A stretch of 64,000 bases of DNA from Nicotiana tabacum (Eukaryota > Streptophyta > Magnoliopsida > Solanales > Solanaceae): contig NC_134094.1 of the NCBI RefSeq assembly GCF_000715075.1, positions 77,358,838 through 77,422,837 of the forward strand. Direction: 5' to 3'. Each line of letters begins with the position of its first letter. Within the stretch, counting starts at the first letter, position 1. Shown here one piece after another: positions 20,854-31,365 of this stretch. The notes under the pieces were generated by a model that saw nothing but the letters and a program-made list of their open reading frames with translations, had not been told where the DNA came from and ran no database searches. The position numbers were made by a program, and so were the translations under genes.

Positions 20854-23800
20854 TCTAGGTTCATAGGTTCTATGAGTCATGAGCAAGTGTCTAGTATAGT
20901 CTTGTGGATCTGCATGATGACGTCCATACCTATCTTCGGGAGGCTACAGGGCATTTAGGATATACTTCTCATCTTTCTTTCCTTATCTTGCGACATTGAT
21001 TCAACTTGAAGCGTAACTCTTTGAATCCCTTCCACTCACTCGTATGCATATGTGAGCGCTCGCTATCAGCTGTGCATCGATGGCTTGTGGATTCCATGGA
21101 TGAGGTACGAGATGTGTTTTCGGTGTTATGGTGATGGGCCAGTCTGGAGGACTTGAGGCTAGGTCTATACCGCAGCTTAGGCTTGATAGTTTCAGTTGTG
21201 TGAGTATATGTTTTTGGACTTATATGTCCGGCAGTGTCCCTATGAGTGGAATTTATGTCTTTTGGACTTATATGTCCGGTAGTGTCCCTATGAGTGGAAT
21301 TTATGGCTCGGTGAACGGTTGGATGGCTATATAATGAATTATGATGTGACTACGTAATGTGTTCAGATGGTTTGAATGTGACGAGAAGAGTTTGCTTGAG
21401 ATGCAAAAGGATAATTGGGTGCTTTATTTCTGTCTTGATGTGACGTATAGTCTCGAGTTATGAGTGTATTGAAGGATCTTTCATGTTGTTTAATTGTGGA
21501 ACGAATTAGATTCTCATGTCTTGTTGATGAGTTCAGAATCAGGAAGATTTGGTGATTGCGTAGTAGTTGTGACTGTAAAAGGGTATAGAGAGATATCAGT
21601 TTGAGGCAAAGCATGTGGGTTATCACATGCGGGGCAATTTACGGATGTGTGATCATTATGATGTTGTATGGAGGCTTTCTTTTCTACCAGTGGGCTATAG
21701 GTATTGTGATTTGAGTTTGGATTTGTTGAGAAAGTTGACCTGATCGTCACGAGGATGAATGAGAGTTTAATAGATGATTTGAGGTACTATATGGTTTGTG
21801 CTATAAGAGCTTATGAAGGATTTAGTTGAATCTCACTGCGGTATTATGGCAGTAATAGAGTATGGGTATTATGAGCTATCTAGTATTTTGTTTTATAGAT
21901 TTGAGCCAAGTGGGGGAGTCTGCTATCAACGATTTGAATGCACGATTATGTGTTGTATTGGTTTTGTCTGAGGCATACTTGTGAATCGGTAATGACTTGC
22001 AGATGTTGGTTTTGAGGATGACTTAAGCAGGGAAATTCCTAGATGCATGATGTATTACACTTTAAGGGCATGTGGGGATCATGGAATGATTGAGTTGTTA
22101 TTAATGGAAGATGTAGTGTGTATGGAGTAGGAATTTGCTTGGTTGCGTTAAGGCGGGGTTACTTCTTTGGGTGTTGTCGTGTTAATGGGGCACAGGTCGT
22201 TCGGCCTGTTTGGGCGGTGCAATTGAGATTTGAGCAGAGTGGATGAATCTTGAGAAGGTTCTAATGGATTCAAGATTTATATGTAGAAATTGAGAATTTT
22301 TTGGGCTTATATATGGCTAGAATCTGAGATTTGCATCGGATGGTGTCGAGACTCGCGGTATTTCTGTATCACCATGTATTCTACATTTCAGTATCAGGAA
22401 GGTAAAGGAAACAATTTTAGGTTCACATAAGGTCCCTTCACAGTGGGTGTCTCGATTGTGGTACTTTGGGGTGCTAAGAGGGAATACAACGGCTTATGGG
22501 CCTTTGGACGGTGTGGTTTTATGCTAGGATCTCTTGTGAGCTTTGGGTAAGGATCGTGGTGTTCTAGCAAGGATAAGTGTTAACTTAAGGGTAATTCGGA
22601 AGGAACTCAGAGAAATAGGACAGCTTGGTAGTAGGTTGGATCAGCATGGTAATGGATATGATCGGTTCTTTGGGTACTTATGATGCGGTGAGTCTCTACA
22701 GGTGTTTTGTGGCAATACTTTTGGGTATGGCGACGTGTGTGGCTTGGTTGAGTTAGAGAGATTCAGTTTTGATAGCTTGATTATGTGCAAATGGGTTTCA
22801 AAGAGTTCTCGATGGTTTCTACCACGGTTTGAGATGTATAATTCCTACCGGCGTGAAGAGCACGTTGTGTATTGTGATTTTCTACTGGATGGGGTCATGT
22901 GAAAGGTTCCTGGATAATTGAGTATGTAGTTTGCTTGTGACTCAGGGTTGATAATGAGGTTCTCATGTTTTCATATGATGGCCTAATAGAGGCGGGGCGT
23001 GGTGTGAGATTGGGATTTGCATCTGCAAGTATACGATTCAGTTTTAAAAGGAAGGTCATGAGTTATGTAGCACAGACTATTTCAGATGTTGGCACTAGTT
23101 GGTAATACCTGAGAAGTGTGTACATTCAGAAGGCGCATTGAGCTTTGACTTACAGATGGTTCATTGGTATTGCGGTACTCGCCTTGTTGATCAACTGATG
23201 ATATTCAAATTTTTGCTATGTGGCACGGAAGACTTATAGAGGTATTCCTCGTGGGATAATCGTGTATGAGAGATGTGTTAGATATTCGAGTGGTGGAGTT
23301 GGTATCAGCTATGGTGATTCGTGTGTTCTATGGATTTGGAGACCGGAGTTATCAAAAGCAGATTGTTTCGTGGTTGTGGACTATGAAAATGTGGCCAAAG
23401 TTAGCCAGCTGGTAGTATGTGTTATAGTTAGGTCATCGTGGACTTTTGGAGGGTTAGTTATCTATTTGAGGATGACCGAAGTTGATTTGGGGGTTCGTTG
23501 GTAGGCTCAATGAGGATGTGTATTCTACACCGGGTCGAATTTGTTGACTCAGACTGTTAGTGTTGAGGGGGAGTCATTCAATTAGAGTTGAGCTTGTTAG
23601 TGTTCAGATATGTTCTATGTGTTACTCCTCTATGCTACGAGAGGTTGTGATTTATTGGTTATATGCACGCATGATGTGGTTCTGTACCGGTCTTGTAGCG
23701 GAATTTGAGCGAGATGCTTATTTGGGTGTCGAATGGTTGATTGTGCCTTGGTTATGGTCTTTCAAGTTGGTGGTATATTGTGCTATCCATTTCTCCACAG

Positions 23801-24749
23801 TTATGATCATGCACTTTGTGTATTTGATGTTGAATTATTTGTGGTTATTGATTTAGAACATTGTGGCTTGAGGTATTTCATATGGACCAGTGTTTGGATG
23901 GGGCCACACATTGAAGCGGGGTTACATTAGGATATGATCATTTATAATATATTCGTGTGTTTTGGTTCTACTATGTGTGATGGGTTCTTAGCATTGCGTT
24001 ATGGTGGTACTTATTGAGCTTGCTGGACGGTTCTCTCATTTGAGTCATTTTTCATTTTTGAGTGCATTTGAATTGTCGCGTATTGGTGCACGGATTGCAC
24101 GATTTGTGGCTCTAGGTAGTATTGGTGTGGCATGTCAGTAGGGTAGCTTGTATTTGATGAGATGTAGTCTTTGGGCCTGAGGTGGTTGCTATCGAATTTG
24201 ATTACGGTGTGTTCGGAAGAGTAATATCGGAAGTCAGCTTAGAATTTGGGTTATAGTTCTTGTTGGGCGAGAGAGCTCCGTAACTAGTTGATCTGATGAG
24301 TAGTTATGAGTTTTGCGTGTTTCTTTCATCATCAGCAGTGTACGAAGGTTTTAGAACGAGGTTTTTGTTTGATATGAGGTTTATTACCGGAATTAGGTTT
24401 GTTTTAGCAACTACTGTGGTCATAAGTTATTGTTGTGAGCATCTAAGTTATGTGGTACATCATATGACGGCATCTTGGGTTTTAGTTATGGCTTGACACA
24501 GCTTGATCAGACTTGTACAGCGTGTAGATGCGACATTCGGGTCTTGTAAGGAATTCTGGATGTTGGGAATTAGATTCCAAGGTTTATGGGCTAAAGCTGA
24601 ATTAAGGATCTTCAGTTAGGTTGTGTCGCCAGGCTTATATGGATTAGGGTGACGTGGGATCACCCCCAAGTATGTGCATGGTAAGGTTACACAGTGATTT
24701 GATGGCTTTGGAATGACTCTTGGCACATTCGAGGACGAACGTATGTTTA
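20854..24749 (+). other. interior of the LARD-like element, apparently non-coding
   Basis: About 3.9 kb, G+T-rich on the plus strand, with no ORF longer than 98 codons. I could find no gag zinc knuckle, protease, YxDD-type reverse transcriptase motif, RNase H or integrase motif on either strand. The leader after the PBS and the stretch before the PPT (CATTCGAGGACGAACGTATG) resemble those of Tekay/Del-like elements, suggesting it borrows that family's enzymes. A 48-bp unit is repeated in tandem at about 21213-21308. Confidence 0.6.
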
Positions 24750-24761
24750 AGTGGGGGAGAA
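24750..24761 (+). other. polypurine tract of the LARD-like element
   Basis: AGTGGGGGAGAA abuts the 3' LTR start TGTAATGACC at 24762, as required for plus-strand priming. Confidence 0.85.
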
Positions 24762-27700
24762 TGTAATGACCCAGCCGGTCGTTTTGAGCATTTGCATTCC
24801 GTTCAGCTATTTAAAGTCTTGAGAAGCATCGTATGATGTATTATGACTTGTGTGAATCGTTGGTCTTGATTTTCAGGTTATTTGGAATTGATTTGGAAGA
24901 ATGAATTTCATGATTGAAGTTTTAAGTTGGAAGAGTTGACCAAGTTTGACTTTTTAGTATTTTACCTCGGATTGGAGTTTTGATGGTTCTGAGGTACGGA
25001 TGGTGATTTTGGACTCGGGCGTATGCCCAGATTCGCATTTGGATATTTCTAGAAGATTTCGGCACTAATTGGCAAAAGTTGAAAATTTGAAGGTTTGGAA
25101 AGTTCATAAGTTTGACAGAGAGTTGACTTTGAGGATATCGAATTCGGATTGTGGTTCCGGGAATTGTAATAGCTTTGTTATGTAATTTGGGACTCGTGTG
25201 CAAAATTTGAGTTCATTCCGGGTTGATTTGATATGTTTCGGCGCGAGTTTTGGAAGTTGAAGGTTCAAAAGTTTATTAAGTTTGATTTGAAGTGCGATTC
25301 GTCGTTTCGATGTTGTTATGCGTGATTTGATGCCTCGAGTAGGTCCTTATTATGTTATGGGACTTGTTGAAATATCCGGACGAGGTCCCGAGGGGCTCGG
25401 GAGTGATTTAGATTGTTCTCGGACCATTTTTCTTCATAATTTCACTGATGGTTCTGCTGATGTCTAGTGCACCCAGTGTTCTTCGCGATAGCGGATTGAG
25501 GGATGCAATCACATAGGGGGGGAAATCTGGAGCTAAGTGTTTCTTCTTCGCGTTCGCGGATACAGGCCCACGTTCACGTTGGTTACTGCAGATTGAGCAT
25601 CGCATTCGCGCAAGTGTGCACGCGTTCGCATTATAGAGCTGAGCTGGGCAGGTCTTCATGACTTCTTCATCGTGTTCGCTAGCTTGGGGCCGCATTCACA
25701 TAGATTATTTTTGAGGCTGAGCGGTTTGTGCTTCGCGATCGCAAAGCTTGTCCCGCGATCGCGTAGTGCATTTTCAGGGGCAGTGCATTTTCTTCTTCAC
25801 GATCGCAAGGGTATTTTCGCGATCGAGATTCATTGATTCGCCCAGTGATTATAAGTACTCTAATTTCGGAGGTTTCGGCCATTTTTGCATATTTAGAGTT
25901 ATGGAGCTCGGGTTGGAGACGACTTTTGAAGTGATTTTAACTATGTGGATTGGGGTAAGTGTTCTCTACTTATTTTTTATTATATTTCATGAATCTATCT
26001 TCATTTTTGGCATTTGATTGAGGATTTCAAGAGAGAAAATTGGGGGATTTTGTCTAAAGTTTTATAGAGTGAATTTTCGAGATTTGAACATCGATTTGGA
26101 GTTGGATTTGAGTTAAACTAGTATGGTTGGACTCGTAATTGAATGGGTTATCGGATTTTTTGAGTTTCATCGGGTTCAGGACGTGAGCCCGGGTTTGACT
26201 TTTTGATTGACTCTGGGCTTTTGATTAAATATTCGACCTTTATCATTTGGAATTGTTTCCTTAGGCATTATTTGATGTATTTAAGTTGCTTTTGGATAGT
26301 TTTGAGCCGTTCAGAGGTCGGTACGCGCTGGTTGGTATTTTTGGAGTATCGTTTGGCTTGCTCTGTATGGAATTTGGCTTGTTCGAGGTAAGTAACACTT
26401 CTAAACTTGGTGATGAGGGTATGAACCCCTGAATATACGTGATATGTGTTTGATGTTGAGGTGACACACATGCTAGGTGACGGGCGTGTGGGCGTGCACC
26501 GTGTGAATTATGACTCGATTGATTCTGGGGTACTGTGTAGTGACCTAATCTCGTTTCTATTCATGAAATTTCTACGTGCTAGAGTAATTGAGCTATGATC
26601 TATGTTAGAAACTATGTCTAGGCTATATGCCTATCCTGTTGAGACCCACTGAGGTCATTTTTGCTCTTGAGTTACTTGCTTACATTGTAATTACATACTC
26701 AGTCATACTCATTCATTTGCATATCATATCTTAGTCTCTGTTGTCATTTATTGATATATCATATCATCATTTTTGGGCTGATTTTTATGACATTTTGAGC
26801 CCGAGCGACTGGAGAGATTGATGATTGAGTCGAGGCTTAAGAGCCGGATTGTGAGTGATATTGATGGGATCGAGTTGCACGCCACAGCAGGTATTATTAA
26901 TTCATGATGGGATCGGACTGCACGCCGCAGCAGGTATTATTGATTCATGCCATATTTTTTATTTTAGCGCTTGGGCTGGATCTTCCCCTCCGGAGTCAGC
27001 ACACCCACGGTGAGCGCAGTTGCTATTGATTCACTTGGGCTGGAGCTGCCCCTCCGGAGTCTGCACACCCACAGTGAACGTCGTTGTTATTGATTCATTT
27101 GGGCTGGATATGCCCTGCGTTGGATCTTCCCTGTACAGGGCTGAGTGACTGAGAGTGTTGAGGGTTGGATCTGCCCCGGGCTGGATCTGCCATGTTCAGT
27201 GCTGAGCGACTGAGTGTGTTGAGTGATTGAGCGTGGTGAGTGAAAAGTGTGAGACTGTGAGATTGAGTACTCTGAGAGTGTGAGTACATGAGTTCATTAC
27301 TGTGATGCATTGCATTTGACATGCATACTTGACATACAGGCATAGAGATGTATTTTCTCATGCTATGCGATTTTGGTGACATTCATGATTTCACGTGCAC
27401 ACTGATATGTAGGCATAGAGAAGTACTTTTCTCATGCTATCTGATAATGAAACATCTTATTTATTGTTGAAAGGTTTTGGAAAAAATTACAGTTTTTTTT
27501 TAAACTTACTCATATTTTGGTGATTTCGATAAAATATTTGGGTTTTACTGTTATACTTGAAAAGCATGACTATTTTTCATAACTGTGAACTAGCTGAGTA
27601 TCACATCTCCGAGATATTTCTTGTACCACTTTTATTATATTTTTATAAGTTGCCGTTGGCTATTGGTGTTGGACTCTGACCTTTGTCCCAGCTCGTCACT

Positions 27701-28129
27701 ACTTTCAATCTAAGGTTAGGTTTGTTACTTATTGAGTACATGGGGTCGGTTGTACTCATACTATACTTCTACACCTTGCGTGCAGATTTGCATCCTGATG
27801 TTGCTGTGTATGGCGAGAGCTGGCATTGAAGTTGTACCTGCGTTCTGGTCATAGCTGCCTCTTTTTCTTTGTAGCTTTAGAATTATTAATATGTTCATGT
27901 ATATTTCAAACATATGATGTATTTATTTCATTCCAGTATTGTAAACTCTAAATCTTAGAAGCTCATGATTTGTACTACCAGTCCTTGGGAATTCTTTGTA
28001 TAGAAGTTCAGTTATATTATCATTACATTTCTTAGTAAAACTCAATGAATTGGATTATTGTTGCTAATTGGCTTACCTAGCGGGTTGGGTTAGGTGCCAT
28101 CACGCCTAGTTGAATTTTGGGTCGTGGCA
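24762..28129 (+). mobile_element. 3' LTR of the LARD-like element (3,368 bp)
   Basis: It starts TGTAATGACCCAGCCGG and ends TTTTGGGTCGTGGCA. CpG-rich GCGATCGC/GCGTTCGC repeats lie at 25480-25830. Tandem blocks of GGGCTGGATCTGCCC-type units lie at 26860-27200. Many differences from the 5' LTR copy indicate age. Confidence 0.85.
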
Positions 28130-28530
28130 GTAGCTTTGTTTGTAGTAGGCAACAGGTACTAGGTAAAATAGTCAAAAAATACGTAAGCTAAACCGGACAC
28201 CATTATCTAAAATAAGTTTCAATAATAATTGTGAGGGCGTAACGGATGGAAGCTGTGATCTCGGAAAGATCTCGGGTATCTCTGGATTCGGCATCGAAGG
28301 CAACAAGTTTGTTTCGGATATATACTTAGTGAATGAATGAGGATGTGGGTTGAAAATCATGAGGTTTCAGGCTCAAATTCTGTCGGAGGCAAAAATACTA
28401 TCCAAGCCCTTATAGATAGAGTTATCCAATATCTATGTTGATGGGAGATAATAGCTAAGTATACTCTTCTATGTTGGCATGAAGTTCAACTTGAAAGACC
28501 AAGGAAAAAGATCAGCTTTAGTACCCAGAT
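28130..28530. other. intergenic DNA between the LTR block and the hAT element
   Basis: About 400 bp without any gene or transposon end that I can support. Confidence 0.4.
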
Positions 28531-29423
28531 GTAGGGATGTACAAACCGAACCGGAAAACCGCGCCAAACCGAAAGTCAAACAAAACCGATTAAAAACCCC
28601 GATTAGGTTTTGTTTGGTATTGAGTAAAAAAACCCGAACCAAACCGACATATAAATATATAATTTTTATATATACTTTTAACACTTTCATAGAATTTTCT
28701 TTTAAAAAATGTCTAGAAATATTTGTGATTCTCTTATGAGATGTAATATTTAGTTAAATATGAAGTGCTCTATTTTTATTAACTTTAAATAATGGGTTGT
28801 ATGATCACTTTCTTATCAACTGTTAGTAAAATGCGTCAATCTCTTTGTTCTTCCATATTCATAAGTCAAGATCTAAAATTCTTATATCTTTTTGGAATTT
28901 AAAGTGGTATTTCGATAATTTAAAATTAAATAGAACATATCATTATATAGGTATCATATTGATTTTTATGTTTAGTTATTAAATTCAGTTAACCTTGAAA
29001 GTGTTTATCAACGAAAAATTATTGTCAGACGACTAAAAATTAACTATCATATGTTACTAAGAATCAAGCATTATCCGGGAATTAGGGGTGTTCATGGTTC
29101 AGTTTGGGTCGGTTTTTCCCTAAAAAGAAATCAAACCAAGTAAGTCGATTTTTCAAATATTTGGAACCAAACGAAACCAATTAAGTCAGTTTTTTATCGA
29201 TTCGGTTTTTGTCGGTTTTTCGGTTTTTTGGGTTATTCATCGATTTTTTTCTTAAATATGAGACATACACTATAAAACGCATATTCCGACGACTACATTT
29301 TCAATGTAACACTATCAAATCAATTGCTCTTTGAGAAATCTATCATTTACCAAGATATATTGATGATAATTGAATCAAATAGTGATGAATAATTAAAGTA
29401 CTCAATTAAAAATCAATTATTTT

Positions 29424-29560
29424 TAACAACAATAACCCAGTAAAATCTCATTAATGGGGTTTGGGGAGGGTAGTGTATACGCAGACCTTACCCTTACACC
29501 GAAGGAGTAGAGAGGCTATTTTCGAAAGACCCTGGGCTCAAAAAAAACAAAAGGACAAAA
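29424..29560 (-). mobile_element. TS/AU-type SINE fragment inside element B
   Basis: Read on the minus strand it resembles the SINE at 10378-10590. On the plus strand it shows AACAACAATAACCCAG (tail complement), GGTAGTGTATACGCAGACC and AGACCCTGGGCTCAAAAA. The fragment lacks its full 5' part. Confidence 0.6.
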
Positions 29561-29564
29561 AGAA

Positions 29565-29725
29565 GACAATATTAGTATCACAACAACAATCATAGGAAAA
29601 ATAGGAACACCATGAAATCTAGAAGAAACATACAAAGCAAAGGGAGACAATATTAGTATCACCACAACAATCATAAGAAAAATAAGAACACCATAAAATC
29701 TAGAAGAAAGATGCAAAGCAAAAGC
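29565..29725. repeat. 80-bp imperfect tandem duplication
   Basis: GACAATATTAGTATCAC begins at 29565 and again at 29645. The two 80-bp copies differ at a few bases. It lies within hAT element B beside the SINE fragment. Confidence 0.8.
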
Positions 29726-30529
29726 AATAGCTAGTAAAAAAAATCGATTATTTTTAAGGTGAAATAAATTGTTGTACTTAGCAAAAGAAAACTATCAATC
29801 AAACTAGAATGTAAAGGCAAAGAATTAGATTATTATAATAGCGAAGAACTAGACTAAAAATATAAATGACTAGTATGTACCATAAAATTTTAGAAACTTT
29901 ATATAAAAATATACATAGTATAATATTAAATATTATACTAGGTGTAATAATAAATTTAAATAGCTACTTTTATAATCGGTTTGGTTCGATTTTTTCCGAT
30001 TATTTTTTTATTAAAACCAAAACCAAACCAAATTTGATCGTTTTTAAAATTCAAAATCAAAACCAAACAAAACCAAACCTAAAAAGTATGGGTTTTTTGG
30101 GTCGATTTGGTTCGATTTTTCGGGTTTTTAAGAACACCCCTACCGGGAATGATTATCCGGAAACTGGAAGATGGCTGGTTTTTAAAGAGCAAGCTTGAAA
30201 ATAAATGGAGAGGTCATTCATTCTTAGCAGAAAAGGCGCTCACTCACTTGTATTTGAAAAGGCAGGCGAGGGGGTCTCTATCCTTAACATCAGATTTTTT
30301 TTATTTTTAATAGCCTAGGTGACACTCTACCGCTGAGTTATATCCCTTCCCCGCCCCATCGAGAAATAGAACTGACTAATCCTAAGTCAAAGGGTCGTCT
30401 CCCGTAAAAATATGTTAGTAGATCATGTTAGTCAATTTTTTCAATTTTTACTAAACCGATATAGTTGATTTGGTTTGGTTGTTGATAAAAACCGAATCAA
30501 CCCGATCCATATACACCCCTACCCAGATG

Positions 30530-31365
30530 GATGAAACGTGAAATTAAATATCATAATAATTCAATTTAGGTTGAAATCTTCTATAGGAATCCAAAACGAT
30601 AACCTACTTCCAAACGTACAGCCAATGTACATGTTGTGTTGATTACTTGAACTACAGGGGCACAACTTATAAGGCATCTTACGATGTTAAGGCGACACTG
30701 ACTGAATATTTTCGATGTAACAATAACCAAAAAGACATCGAAAATGAAAACCACAGAAAGCAAACCTTAGATCTGAACGTAGGATGACAAGGAAATGAAC
30801 ATGACTTTACTTATTCAACTTTCTTAGCACGCAATGACCAAACCATCATCAGCACAATGCTGTTAGCCTGTTTACTAAATTGCTGCTGGTTTCATACATC
30901 TCACGTTTCACATTTACAGCTAAAGACAAATAGTTCAGTGGCATTTAAATGCCACCACGTGTTAATACAGTTACAAACACTTCTAGAGCACTGTTGCTAG
31001 CAAGAGATGATAGAATACTTCTAAGATGTTCATTACATAAGGAGCCACCAAATTCAGATGAGAGCACACGCAAACTTAAATTTTTTAGCATTCTAGCTGA
31101 GTAAAGTGGCAAAATCTGAGACTAGCAAAAGATAAGCTTTTGATAGAGCATACAGTGACAGACACTGATCATCAATCAAATTGAAAACAAATGAATGAGT
31201 ACAGTTCATCAACCTAACAAGCTGTACTCAAATACACAACATAGAAACCAAAGCAAAAGATCATGAAATTTTCACCCAACAAAACTTACGGGTTGGCATA
31301 GCGAAAAAGGAAAACATTCATCTCCTTTTTAGTCAAAGAAAAATATAGCATTCTAGTACTTAACA
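30530..31365. other. 3' flank of CCT5
   Basis: AT-rich sequence downstream of the CCT5 stop codon, presumably including its 3' UTR. No other gene or clear repeat is visible. Confidence 0.4.

Larger units (their letters stand above)
14484..28129 (+). mobile_element. nested LTR-retrotransposon block: non-autonomous (LARD-like) element with a solo LTR inside its 5' LTR
   Basis: The outer element has a 5' LTR (about 14484-14498 plus 17573-20838), a PBS, a 3.9-kb interior, a PPT and a 3' LTR (24762-28129). The 5' LTR is split 15 bp from its start by a solo LTR (14499-17567) bounded by CAATT on both sides. Removing the solo LTR and one CAATT joins TGTCAATTAACAATT to CGTCGTTTTGAGC, the same spacing (20 bases to CGTTTTGAG) as TGTAATGACCCAGCCGGTCG in the 3' LTR. 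No target duplication was found for the outer element (GTCTA versus GTAGC). By eye the two LTRs look about 90 percent alike, so the insertion is old. Confidence 0.8.
29083..30142. mobile_element. hAT-type non-autonomous element B, nested in A
   Basis: Perfect 11-bp terminal inverted repeats TAGGGGTGTTC/GAACACCCCTA, flanked by CCGGGAAT on both sides (29075-29082, 30143-30150). The subterminal parts consist of CGGTTTTT/AACCAAAACC words, as in element A, so the two are relatives. It inserted later than A. Confidence 0.88.
28531..30521. mobile_element. hAT-type non-autonomous element A (contains element B)
   Basis: Ends TAGGGATGTACAAACCG and ...TATACACCCCTA form short terminal inverted repeats. 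CCCAGATG flanks both sides (28523-28530, 30522-30529), an 8-bp duplication typical of hAT. The interior is rich in ACCGAA/TTCGGT and AAACCAAA words. Without the nested element B and its duplication it would be about 923 bp. No transposase is encoded. Confidence 0.85.

Noticed and set aside
23220..23856. Plus-strand ORFs of 94 and 98 codons in the LARD-like interior
   Set aside because: Composition follows the G/T-rich background, there is no domain or motif, and the frames do not join.
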